Source of the DNA: Cephalopachus bancanus
Taxonomy: Eukaryota > Chordata > Mammalia > Primates > Tarsiidae
Assembly: GCA_027257055.1 (NCBI GenBank)
Contig: JAPVLO010000232.1
Span: 4,526,001-4,590,000, forward strand
Length of the DNA: 64,000 nt
Reading direction: 5' to 3'
Position numbers and translations under genes: made by a program. The first letter of the stretch is position 1; each line of letters starts with the position of its first letter. Below the pieces are notes generated by a model, which saw only the letters and a list, made by a program, of their open reading frames with translations, had not been told where the DNA came from and searched no databases. Below are positions 1 through 12,500 of this stretch, piece after piece.

Positions 1-844
1 CCACAGAAAATTCAAAGATATTCTCCCACTTCATTTGTAAACAGCTGAGAAGCCCTGTAAAAAGCTTTTGTTGCTGCAAGTGATAGCAATGACTCACAGC
101 ACTATACTCCTGTGAGAAGGCAGCTTTGAGAGGACAACTTTAGATCATGAAAAAAGCTGTGGTTAAGGCAAGAGTGAAACTGAGACTTCATTTCAGAAAC
201 GTTCAGGTAATTCTACTGTATATTCCCAGACTCACCAGACTTATTGAACAGAACTGCATGGTCATAAATATCAGAAGCCAAGAAGATAAAACCGGGAAGT
301 GGAAGGGCGTGCTATGGAAAGAAACAGGCTACATAAATTTAAGGGAAAAACATTACAGAAAAACTAGAGCAGCTTGACAGTGGCTAAAAGTTGTATAACT
401 CGTTTGACAAACAATATAAAGAAAAGCAAAGAAGACCTAAGTTAACTGCATACAGTGCTTCTGACCACTTGACAACATATGGCATGGTTTAAACCCTCAA
501 ATTATGGTTTTTGCCCTTATGGAATCTGATGGCCAGCATCCCTTCCTCAAAAAGAAGGAATGGAGAAATTTACACACATCACCATTCTGCACAAAAGGAT
601 TTGTTACATTTTACTACTTTTGAAAAAGGTTAGGTGACCATAATAGACTTAAAATTTTAAAAAGAATGCAAAAGCAGATTTTAGGGAGTTTAGGAAACTA
701 GTAGGGAAAGATACTGAGGACAATATGAAGTCAGGGAAAAAGAAATGAAAGAATAAAAAGGCGGCAAAGAGGAGGATAAAAACAGATAAGTTGAGGTTAA
801 GGTTGCTGACAGCAACCCCGCCCCCCACCACCACATGGCAGTGA

Positions 845-905
845 CTCACATCCAGTATTTACTAAGCAGTTACTATGTGCCAGGCACTGCTTTAAACACA
901 AGATG
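845..905. repeat. MIR-like SINE core fragment
   Basis: The stretch contains TACTATGTGCCAGGCACTG followed by TTTAAACACA, the typical conserved MIR core. It is short and diverged. Confidence 0.6.
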
Positions 906-1689
906 AGAACCATATAAAATGTTTAATTTTTAAAAATTCCCAGCCACATCCTCTGACTCTAATCCGGTATCTTGATTGGTTGTTTGCAGCTCCAGCGCAA
1001 ACCCTGGCCATGAAGAAATCCTTGGAGAAGGAATCCCTCGCCCTGCTCGAGAGGTGCCGTGCCCTGGGTATTCCACCAGGAGAGGAGGAAGGGGAAGAGG
1101 AGACTGGGGGAGGGGGACCAGGTTGGTAGTTAGAATTGGGAGGTGTAAGCATGTAGCGTTAGTCAATTAAACTCTATTAGATGATCACGGCCTACTTGGG
1201 GGACTTACTCCTCCCAATCCCAGCCTCCCTGATATCCCACAGCCTCCTGCACAACCCCCTAGCATGCTGCTAGGGGGAGTTTCTTTTTCTAGGTTTTAGC
1301 CTGATTTCTCTTATATGAATGCTGCAGGTTAGGGTTCCTTATCCTTTGGGGTTGACCTTGGTTAACAGACTCATTTTATTCACTGTGATTGATCATGATC
1401 ATTTTGTGTCAAGAACCATGGCTCGGAACGCACACCTGCAGGAGTCTATCAAAAGCACTTCAGTCTATGGAACTCAAAGCCGTTTACTAATGATAAACAG
1501 ACCCCTGAAGTACATCAGAAGTTGCTTACATTATAAAACAAAGCCTCCTTGGAGTGCTTTCCAAATTGCTTGTATAGGGTCTCTTGGAATAGACCCATCC
1601 TTGCTGACATCAGAAGAGCAAAAGTCAGAGCCCCAATACCTGGAAGACAAACATCGGGTCGTAAGATGCCTGCATTTGTAATTCTCAGA

Positions 1690-2440
1690 TGTTTTCTTAA
1701 AAAACATTTATTGATTGCTTAAAGTTCTGCAGCTATTGCAGACTAATTACAGAACATGTACAAAATTTTAAAAAGTAAAAACCAACCACGATATTAACAT
1801 CCAGTCCTTAATAGTTTTCTACATCTCTTTATATTCATTTATGTAAATATTTTTTACACTAAGACAGGATCAGATTGCATATACAGTTTCATATCTTGCT
1901 ATTTTAATCATCTTTTTCCTGGTCATTTTCTTCAAATCATGCATCAAAATTTTTTCAAAAGCATGATTTAATGACTGTATATTACTCTATCATGCAGATG
2001 TACCATACTTAAATATCTTATGAGAATGGTTTTTTCTAATTGTTTCATCATTAAAATCAATGTACATCCTTATATATGGATCTTTAAACAAATATTGATA
2101 TCTCTAGGATAAACTCTCACAAGTGAAATTACTGAGTCAAAGGCTGTGGATATTTAAAAAACTCAATACACAATCTTTTTCCAAGAAATTTGTGTCAATT
2201 TACACCCTAAACAGGTTAATATAAAAATAGCTGTCTTACTGCATCCTCAGCAGCAATGAGTATGACCCTTAATCATCTTGCCAATATGATAGGCCAAAAA
2301 TACAAACTTAATACATTTTGGTTTCAATTTGCATTTCTTTGATTACTAGACTAGTGAGGCTGAACATAGAATTACTGGACATTATTTTTTCCCCGTGATG
2401 GTTATGTTCCTATCCTTTGCAAATTTTTGCCATTGGGTGT
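1690..2440 (-). repeat. HAL1/L1-like LINE fragment
   Basis: AT-rich segment whose plus strand reads like the reverse complement of an old L1/HAL1 3' half. Landmarks are ATTACTGAGTCAAAGGCTG, then a degenerate block near 2180-2300, then CAATTTGCATTTCTTTGATT near 2327, then CCTTTGCAAATTTTTGCCATTGG near 2415 (only partly quoted motifs, heavily mutated). No open frame remains. The subfamily cannot be assigned by eye. Confidence 0.6.
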
Positions 2441-2644
2441 TTTTCTAATAGCTCATGAAGGTCTCTTTATGTTCAGACAGCAAGCTGAAGGGATAGTTTC
2501 AAAGCCAAGAAGCAAGGAGAACACAGTTCTTTTATTGCTAATTTCTCCTCCACTGGGCAGTTTCAATCTGTTATTGTCATCACTGAAAGCACCTGGAAAG
2601 AATTTCACCTCCACATCAAACGACATGAGAACAGAGCTCTAGGA

Positions 2645-2735
2645 GTCGCCTAATTAATCCCACACAGAGATCGTTGTATCATAAACAATTCCCCAGGAGA
2701 TTCAGATGATCAGTCAGGTTTGGGAACACTGCCAT
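2645..2735. repeat. hAT-Charlie-like non-autonomous element fragment
   Basis: Contains CCCCAGGAGATTCAGATGA and ends near TTTGGGAACACTG, which resembles the end of MER-type hAT elements (gattctgatg ... gggaaccactg). It is short and diverged. Confidence 0.35.
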
Positions 2736-3433
2736 ATGGAATAGCTAACCTATGAGGAAAATGAGTCTAAGATTTAGAAATGGGTCCCTTGGAAAGTTGG
2801 AGAGCGACTGCTCTAATGCTCCCTTCTCTTGTATGAGCTCCAACTTGACAGGCAGACTGTGAAGAGATGGATAACGGTAAGAGTAGGATGGGCAAGTAGA
2901 AACTGCTCTCCACACCAGTGGCAACCAAGAAATGCACGGATCTGGGTTACAGAACACACTGCCTTGAGCGAGGACACGTGCTTTGTTTCCTTTCTTGAGC
3001 TCTAAGGTTCAGAGAGACATGATCCCAGGTGCCTCTCTTCCATGGCATCATTTGTTTAGCTAAAGCTTCTTGCCAAGAATGTATCTCTTAAAAGAGAAAT
3101 CTCAGCAAACACAACTGCAGAGGCAATTAGCTTCTTTACAATCACTGTACTTGCCTAGTAACCACCACGCAAATGCCCGGAATCCTTCATTCTCACTCAA
3201 GTTGGACTGGGAAGTCTAGGAAATAAGAAAATATACTCGGTACAGAGAGCAGGACTACATGCAAGGTGCCCAGGTACCGGGGAAATAGTTACGTCACCCA
3301 TTTCTGTCCACTCTTTTCTTTCAGAATCTTTATATTCATAAGGATCTGAATTAATTTTATTATTAATGAGTGCCTAGAAACTGGGCCCCAGTGACAAATT
3401 GTGAATGTAGATGACTTGTGAGCTAATTCTTAC

Positions 3434-3515
3434 CACCTGTTTTGCTGACATGAAAGTGCAAATAAATATCCCTGCAGACACCAGGGCAATGGAGGTATAT
3501 CTGAATACACTGTAT
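3434..3515 (-). CDS. SLC35B4: SLC35B4 coding exon 5
   Basis: 82-nt exon. The acceptor is TTTTTGCAG ending at 3516 and the donor GTAAGA starts at 3433. Its first base completes an AGA codon with the last two bases of exon 4, giving R-Y-S-V-F-R-Y-T-S and ending M-S-A-K-Q-V. The product is a hydrophobic membrane segment ([13 protein letters not shown]). By recollection the human protein has I, K and V where this one has V, R and A, all conservative. If GTG closes the exon, the following intron is phase 0. Confidence 0.96.
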
Positions 3516-6500
3516 CTGCAAAAATGAGAACAAAAACACCTCAGAAAAAACACAGATACAAATTTCCAAATGATATTTACAGTCAGATGGTGTAAGGAAG
3601 TACAAGTCACGAAAATATGAGAGGATCACTTTCCAGTGGAGTCCATTTAAGTATGTCCATGAAGGAATCAGGATATTGATTGGTTTCTAAACACTTTTCC
3701 TTGGTCTTTTTCCAATAGTTTGCTGACCAATTGATTATTTCATCAGAAGCAGATACAGACCAGACATGATGTTCCATCCTGCTCTCAGGAATCCAAATGA
3801 AAGCCTGATCCAGTCTTAGTTGCAGTCTATTGTTTCTATCTTTAGGGGTCCCAAATCTGAATAATAAGACTCACCCAGTACAAAAGAAAGAACAAACTAT
3901 CGGCCCAAGAAGCAGGATCCAATACTCAGAAAACGACCCAATCAGTCACACTCTGGGGAGGGTATTACTAAAAAATTCAATGACTCAATGCTGATTTTAA
4001 ATGTTGGCATAGCTAGATAGAGGGAGGACTATTCTGTCAATTTACAGAACTATGGGCAGTACTAACAGTGGCGTTTCACATTAACTAAATTAGTATCATT
4101 AGCATTCCTCTCAGATTCTTGATGAGCAAAAGGCCTTAGGCAAGAATTAATACAAATTAAACGTAGAAGATGAACCTTTTGAGGTTTCCTACTCAAATAC
4201 ATCATATTGTTCTGGTCACAGAAGAGTAAGCAGGCATTACTGTAGGTGGTTACAAACCAATGAAGCTCTTCCATCTGGAAAGAGGCCAAAAAATAATGGC
4301 AGGCACGGTATGGTAAATATAGATTTAGTCTTCAAATCCTGGAACAAGGAGCACACTATGATCCTGAGGGACCTCTACCCAAGATAAACAAAAGGGTAAC
4401 GAGTTACTCACTCACTACATTGAATAGTTAATTGATGAAAATGCCTGCTCTATGGGTGAGACATATAGAAAGGCTTAGATATATAGATTCCAGATGACAG
4501 ACTCAAAAAAATTCTTAAGGGAAACAGATGTTTAAGAAAGTCCCCTGACATTCTGGGGCAATATCAGGAGAATACTATTCCTTTTATAATATATATTCCT
4601 GTTATGGGCCAAAATCAACGATTGGGAAGGACCACAGGCCTGTCCCAAAGTGAATTCTATGCTATCAAAAAGCACAATGGTCACTTCAAATGTAATAGAC
4701 CTGACCGTTACATTTGTATGTTTAACTCAAGAGAACCTAGGAGAAAGAAATCAACTACAATGGTATTTTTCAGGGAAAACACAAGCCTCAAGAGACAAAG
4801 GGTTCATGATAAGGCGCCTAATAAGATAGGACTACTGTGCTTTGAGGGACACAGCCCCACTACCAAAAATTCTAAGTTCCCACGTTGAGAGCCAGTGAGC
4901 CGATAGCCACTTTCCAAACAGGCAGAGAGCATTCTAATGCTGAGGCTGGATACTGAGCACATCGAAAAGTTGCCATTGATTTGGGCAATTTTGGTCTTAA
5001 TGATGACAGTGAAATTTTTCAGCATAAGAGAATGAAAATGGCATAGTCCAGGATGAACGTGAACATAAGTTCTCTCCCCTTAGTGTCCCTCCTCCTTGGG
5101 AGTGAGAGGTGAGGTCACAATGAAGGTGGGAGACACATACTCTGAAAAATCATCCCAGGCACTTCTGGTAGTTTCCATCCTTAACCCACAGAAAGTCACT
5201 GATGACAGTCACAAAGGACAGTTATGAATCTTTCATTTCATCTTCTTGGCTATTTGGCCTTTGTTAGGAATTTCTTTTTTAGTACTGATTATTCCTTGGT
5301 TCATTCTGTTGTACTGAAAGGCATGTTCTAGGCAAGCACTGTCCAGCAGAACTTTTGGGATGCTGGAATGCTCCACATGTGGGCTCTCCGATATGGCTGC
5401 AACCAACCACATGTGGCTACTGAGCATTTAAAATGTGACTAATGAGACAGAAACTAGACATTCAGTTTCATTGAACCTGGAGTACTGTAGATGTAGTCAT
5501 ATGTGGCTGGTGCAGCCATACTACACATTAAAGTTCAGACCAACTGGCTTCACAGGATTGTGTGCCACTAAGGTTCAGTGGCGACAAGAGCTGAACAGGC
5601 CGACACACAGGAGCCACAGGTGGCCTCCTACCTGGCCAACCACCTCAGGAGACTGCATCTTGGTGCATCACTGTTAAAGAAAGAACTAGGAAAAGAGAAA
5701 ACATGTAGATGGCCAGCAGCAACCTGATCGCCACTGTGGGAAAGGACATCAGGTGCTAGCTTATGGATGGTGACTAGGACATCATTTCTAAACATAAAAC
5801 ATAAAAGTGTGTTGCTTACCTCTTCTTCAAAATGATAATTCCTAGAATCATGTTGGCAATTAGAGAGCCCTGCGAAAGAAGACAACAGTAACAGGAGTTT
5901 CAGAGCATCCGAGAATGAAAATGACATAATCCAGGATGAACATGAACATGAATAAGGGGAAACATGAATGGAGGAGGCTACAATGGATAATTAATAAAAT
6001 TCAGTTGTACCAACAATTGCAAAAAGCATAGACCATAAAAATCTATTATGCAGAATAAAATCTTTTAACGATGACAATGAGAATAAAAGTGATCAACTCT
6101 GAACACAGTCATTCCCTGGTATACTTGGGGAACTGGTTCCAAGACTTCCCGTGCCAAAACCTGCAAACACTCAAATCCTGAAGTTGGTCCTTCTTATATG
6201 CAGTTTCACATCCTAGGAATACTATATTTTCAATCTGCATTTGGTTGAAAAAAATCCACATGTATGTAGACCCACACAGTTTAAACCCATGCTGTCCAAG
6301 AGTCAACTGTGATTGGTCATAGGTGAAGCTACGGCTAGCAGGAATAAATATTACAGACTTGTGTCAAATTTTCCATCTATCTAGTTTATAAGAGTTTTTA
6401 ATAAGCTTCTCCTTACCCCTGACTTTAATGAAAGAAATCATGCAAGGATCTCTGGAATCAATCAATCAAGTGTTTATTGAAAGTCTACCATGTGTTCAGT

Positions 6501-9500
6501 GCTTTGAAGTTCACCTTAATCACTGCAACTAGCTCTGAAAAAGTCCCTTCAAGAACATATTCAATCTTACAAAAACCTCAGTCCACACGTGGAGATGTCA
6601 TCTTACAAGGATCATGCACTCTACAGTCTTCTGCATTTCTGACTACATTACCCTTAAAGTCTCTACTGTGCTTCAGGGAACACTCTGTTCTTATTTACAG
6701 ACACACTGCACACAGGTCTCCCACCACACATTAGGTACAGAAGAAAACTCATGCTGCTTGGGGAGAAACCCCACCTTTATCAAGAATTTCCCTTTATTAT
6801 CTCTCCACTTAAACAAAATCAGAAAAGACAAGTATCTCTTAGGTACTAGTAGTGAATGTAATTTTACAGAAAAAACAAGAAGTGATAAGAAGTTAAATCA
6901 CACTAACAGCAGTGTTGGAATATAAAACCAACCCGATATAGGCAAAGGTAAAATCTGTTTCCCAGATTTTTATTAATTACTCATTACATCTCAGATGAAA
7001 AAAGCAAACCATCTACTTTCTTCCTTCTCTCTTTGTGCCACACTTCCCTGAGGAAAGCCATTCCTTGCTCACTCATTCACAAACCTGTTTTATAGCCCAG
7101 ACTTCACTCATTGTCAAGATTTTCCTACTTTTGCCATATGTACAATCTACCTACTTAATTATATTTTTCAGAGAAACATACACATGTTGAGCTGGAAGCA
7201 CTTACAGATCTAAATATCATATGCAGGGGCATGGCAATGTTGAGGTTCAGAGCATAGTTGTTCACCACGCTGACAGTGAAGAACATGGTCACCATAATGG
7301 CATAGTACCTGGAACGCAGAGAGAACAGCACTTCACACAGAATCTGCTCTTTCCAAAAAGTCAAGCATAGAAAGAAATACGCAGTCTGGTTAAAAAGCAT
7401 CTGCTCACTTCCTCTGCATTAAAAGATTGTATCATTAGTATCATGTGAAGTCAAATGCTAAGTACATATCAAAATACTTCACAAAACCAGACTAACGTGA
7501 AAACTTTGAGTATGTTTAAAGAAACACTATTTTAGTATTTTCAAGAATACACACCACCTTAAAACTAGGCTTTAAAAATGTTACCTAAAATATATCAACA
7601 GGTTTTTTTTAAAGTGAGTGGATAATTTGTCATTGTATTAATCCTTTGTATTTCATATACTTCTGAAGAACTTGAAAATGATTAATTCTCTCAAATATTT
7701 TCTCTATACATTTGTTTATACTATTAATGTTTACTATTTCTAGAGAAAAGATTTGCTAAGTCAAGGGTTACTTTCAGCCTAGCACTGTTAAAATTGTCCC
7801 ATATTCTGAACCTAGTGGCCTCCAAATTAATGAGGACATGATTTGACTTATACAGATTTTCATTTAAAATCAGGTCCCTGTTTTTTGAAAGTTTATAAAT
7901 CTTAATAAAAACAAAACCTTTAAAAAATCCGATAACGCTAATAACCCAGAAATATAAAGGGATAAATACAAACAATTATGAACAAATAAATTAAACAAAT
8001 AATCTTACAAAAAGATTATTTGTCACCATTGTGATCTAGAAAATGCATGTCTTGGTTGGGTGCGATGACTCATGCCTGTAATCCCAGCACTTTGGGAGGT
8101 GGATGCAAGAGGATTGATTGCCTGAGCCCAAGGGTTCGAGACCAGCCAAGGAAACTTCGCAAGAGCTCATCTGTTGGGAGCCGGCCGTGGAGGTCCACCT
8201 AAGCGTTAGGGATCCAGGTGGGCTGCGGACCCTGAGACCACCAGGTTGCATTCAGGAGCTGAAGGCCCATTCCCGCCTCCCTTCTTTGTTGTTTGGCATG
8301 ACCCACTAGCAGGGACTTTGATGATCTAAGCATGAAGTTCTGAGAATATGACAGGCATGGCTGACTCTAGGGATTCATTGTTCCCGTTTCTCAGTTTCGG
8401 GACTTTAACAGTTTAACAGACTGCAGTTTTGGCTTTAAACTTAACACAGTTCAAGCTCAGGTCACATTTGGGAGCCTTATATATGATACAAGCTTCTTTA
8501 TAAGATTTAAAAGTATATTTGTAGAATTGGTATATACATTTAGAGAGCTGTTTCCAGCTTTAGATGGTATAGATGATTATCTGGAGTTACCAGAAATGGC
8601 CCAGCATGAACTTTGGACTGGGCCACATTCCTAAGGGCCCAGCACGTACTTTGGACTGGACTGCATTCTTTTAAACCAATTTTACCTACAGTTAGTATAG
8701 GGTTTTTCTACTTATAGTAGAAACTGAATTTATTTTATTCATAGAAAGTATTGTAGAATAGGTCATGCTACGTGAGGGAATTATGTTAGTTCAGGCATGA
8801 TCAAACATGATACTTTAAGGTTTTATAAGAATACAGCTAACATTAGAAATTTCATTGTTCCCACTTTCTATTAATTGCGGTTTTGGCCTTAGTATATTTA
8901 GTTTGTATTTGGGTTTTATTTTAGAAGCTTTATTACTGACGATCAGTTTTATATATTAGGATTAGGAATTAGAAACTTTTATAGAAATCAAGATAGATAC
9001 ATAGGACTTGAGAATAGCCATTTTGTTAAGAGATTATAATCAATTGTTCCTGGAAATGGCCCAACATGATCTTTGGACTGGGCCACATTCTTTAGGAACT
9101 GGTTTGAGCTATAATTAAGAGTTTTTTATAGTACAGGTAAAATTAGCACAGTGTAGAAAGGTATTAGGATTTAAGTCAGTCATTAGGTGTTGGGAATGCA
9201 TAAGTTTTAGAAGTTATTGATTATTAGAACATTATGATGTTAGAATTGTTGTACTGTTTGTGAGGAACGTTAACCAAGCATATGGAACAGTGAAATAATA
9301 TTGGGATTGTCCTTCCTCATGCTTGAGGAAACATCTGGTGGGTGGGGGGACGCCCCTCATCCACCTGGCTTTGTGTTCACGCAAAAATCTTGTGATCTTG
9401 CCTGTGAAACTTTAGGATATAAGGCTTATGGTTTGCCCCATTAAATCGGCTTCTGCTCATTTCACTGAACAGTTGTCCACTTTCTTTCTTTCTCTTTATA

Positions 9501-12500
9501 TCTATCCCTCCATCTTTCTTTCAATATCTGTCCCCACTACAGAATTGGCTTCTGCACTAGACAGAGTCCAGTCTCTTTCTTTCTCCTCCTTTCTCTTTCT
9601 TTCTCTTTCTTTCTCCAGAATAATTGCCAACACTGTCCCACCTTCTAGGGACCCTCTAAATCTCTCTGAAGGGGCTGGCCCTCCATAAATGGCCACCCGT
9701 ACTCATCTCTACAATAAATCAAAAAGTAGCCAGGCATGGTGGCGCATGCCTGTAGTTCCAGCTACTTGGAAGGCTGAAGTGGAAGGATCACCTGAGCCCA
9801 GCAGGTCGAGGCTGTGGTGGCTGTGAGCATGCCACTGCACTCTAGCCTGAGCGACTAAGTAAGACTCCAACTCAAAAATGAATAAATAAGAAAGAAAATA
9901 CATGTTTTTCACACATATTATGCTAAACCATATAAAACTGCTACATTTTTAAACGTCAAAAAGGGCTGAATATCAGCAATTTCATGTGATTTAAATTAAT
10001 ATATTCAGTAAGAGGAAAAATCATACTTAAAAGAAATGGCTAAGAATGCAGGGCAAAGGTAACTAAGTGGATACACACTCTTCAGGCAATGTTGATCTCT
10101 GACCAGTTTCCAACCATCTTCCCCTCTGCACATCTGGAGAAAGTGACACACTGAGTCCTAAATGAACTTCCTGACAAGAACTAATTCTGTGTTGCTGGTT
10201 AGACATGGAGCTATATACCATGCCAGGCAGCCAAGCCAAGGTTGCACAAACACAACCTAGAATGTTCAAAGAACTTGACAGTGAGCACACTTGCAAAATT
10301 ACCAGCAGCAGCTTCTAAATCATATACTACTGGCAACATCACAAAGTTTCTTGCCAAATTTTCTTAGTTCTATCTTGAAGACATGCCACGTGGAGAAACA
10401 CAGTTTTTCAAGGTCTTTCAAGATAATTAATTCAATTATTCCACACTGTTGCCCATCTATCACTGCCTAGAAATCACTTGTAGGGATGAAAGACATAAGC
10501 ATAACTTTCATTATTGTTTCAAATAAAAAAAATGGCTACCACACACAGAACATGCATGGGAGTATAGTTGTTAGGGAAAGGTCACAGCCATCTCAGAGGG
10601 TGGGATGAGGAGTACGGAAAATATTCTGACATCACAGTAACCACAGAGAGGGGGCAGCATGATAAACTGGTGGAAGTGAAGCAGCAGTGAGATCAGCAGC
10701 TGGAACACTTGCAAAAATGAGGGTGAAAGTGCACACTAGAACACTGTTGTAAAAGTTAGGGTGAAAGAGCAAGCTAGAACACTACTGTAAAAGTTAGGTT
10801 GACAGTGCATGCTAGAACGCTGAGGTAAAAGGGTGAAAGCAAGCTAGGACAGTGCACACTAGAACACTGTTGTAAAAGTCAAGGTGACAGTGCATGCTGG
10901 AACACTTGTAAAAGTTAGGGTGACAATGCACAATAGAACAATGTTGCAAAAGTTAGGGTGAAAGAGCAACGCTGCTGTAAAAGTTAAGGTGCTGTAAGAG
11001 TTAAGGTGACAGTGCACGCTAGAACACTGCTGTAAAAGTTAGGGTGACAGTGCACGCTAGAACACTGCTGTAAAAGTTAGAGCAAGGTAGGCTACTGTTA
11101 GAGCAAGTGGTCTAACACGGTTTTTTTTTTTTTTGAATTGGGAGTCTCACTCTGTCGCCCAGACTGGAGTGCAGTGGCCACTCCCGGCCACCGCAGCCTC
11201 AACCTGCTGGGCTCCGGCAATCCTTCCGCCTCAGCCTTCTGAGTAGCCGGAATTACAGGTGCGCGCTACCACGCCCGGTTAATTTTTTGATTTATTGTAG
11301 AGATGAGGTCTCGCCTGCCCAGGCGGGTCTCGAACCCACGGGCTCAGGCAATCCACTCTCCTCAGCCTCCCAAAGGCGCGGGATTACAGGCTAAGCCACC
11401 AAGCCAGGCCTAACACTGTTACATAAGTTAGAGTAAGGTGGGACACTGTTATAAAAATTAGGGTGACAGTGCACGCTAGAACGCTGTTGTAAAAGTCAAG
11501 GTACAAGTGCACACTAGAACACTGTTGCAAAAGTTGGGTGACAGCACACTCTAGAATACTGTTGTGAAAGTTGAGGTGACAGTGCACGCTAGAACACTGT
11601 TGTAAAAGTCAAGGTGACGGTGCATGCTGGAACACTGTTGTAAAAGTTAGGGTGAAAGAGCAAGCTAGAACACTGCTGTCAAAGCTAGGTGACAGTGCAT
11701 GCTAGAACAGTGTTGTAAAAGTCAAGGTGATAGTACACACTAAAACACTGCTGTCAAAGTTAGGGTGAAAGAGAAAGCTAGATTACTGTTGTAAAAGTTG
11801 TGGTGACAGTGCACACTAAAACACTGTTGTAAGTTACAGTAGCCACGCACACTGGAACACTATTGTACAACTAGGAACACTGTTGTAAAAGTTAGGATGA
11901 CAGTGAATGCTAGAACACTGTTGTAAAAGTTAGGGAGACAGTGAGTGCTAGAACACTACTGTAAAAGGGTAACCATGCATGTTAGAATACTGTTGTAAAA
12001 GTTAGGGTAACCGCAAACTGAAACACTATTGTACAACTGGGGTTTCAGGGCATGCTGGAACACTGTTGTAAAAGTTAGGGTGACAGCTGCACACTAGAAC
12101 AGTATTGTAAAGTTAGGGTAATGGTGCAACCATAACACTGTTGTAAAAGTTAGGGTGACAGTGCACAATAGAACACTTGCAAAAGTTAGGGTGACTATGA
12201 ACACTAGAACACTGTTGTAAAAGTTAGGGTAACAGTGCACACTGGAATATTATTGTACAACTAGGGGTTCAGGGCATGCTGGAACACTGTTGCAAAAGTT
12301 AGGGTGACAGCTGCACACTAAAACGGTATTGTAAAGTTGGGGTGATGGTGCACACCAGAACACTATTGTAAGAGTCAGGGTGACAGTGCACACTAGAACA
12401 CGACTATAAGTTAGGGTGACTGCACACAAAAATACTGTTGCAAAAGTTAAGGAGCTAGTGTACACTGGAACACTATTGTAAGAGTTAGGGTGATAGTGCA

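Larger units (their letters stand above)
1..3433 (-). other. SLC35B4: SLC35B4 intron 5 (partial, runs off the left edge)
   Basis: Intron sequence 3' of exon 5 on the gene strand, beginning with donor GTAAGA at 3433-3428. I looked on the minus strand for the next expected coding segment (the human exon following AKQV) and did not find it, so intron 5 is at least 3.4 kb. It holds a MIR-like piece, a HAL1/L1-like fragment and a small hAT-like fragment. The rest is AT-rich unique sequence with no gene signature. Confidence 0.85.
3516..5819 (-). other. SLC35B4: SLC35B4 intron 4
   Basis: 2,304-bp intron with donor GTAAGC (5819-5814) and acceptor TTTTTGCAG. It holds a MER5-like hAT element near 5337-5530 and a 46-bp segment at 5021-5066 that repeats the branch-point region of the preceding intron. 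It also has a minus-strand stop-free stretch at about 3610-3870 and otherwise unclassified AT-rich sequence. Confidence 0.9.
5870..7205 (-). other. SLC35B4: SLC35B4 intron 3
   Basis: 1,336-bp intron with donor GTAAGT (7205-7200) and acceptor CTTTCGCAG. It contains the 46-bp duplicate copy B close to the acceptor, a Tigger-like element at 6106-6309, and AT-rich sequence in which I see nothing else. Confidence 0.9.

Noticed and set aside
976..1170. Small frames around 1011-1138 with a Glu-rich end
   Set aside because: Too short, no homolog recognised, intronic and antisense.
1319..1681. 120-codon plus-strand frame in intron 5
   Set aside because: No family resemblance; antisense to the gene and at a length expected by chance in AT-moderate DNA.
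4604..4888. 94-codon plus frame in intron 4
   Set aside because: Lysine/arginine-rich text without a known domain, antisense to the gene.
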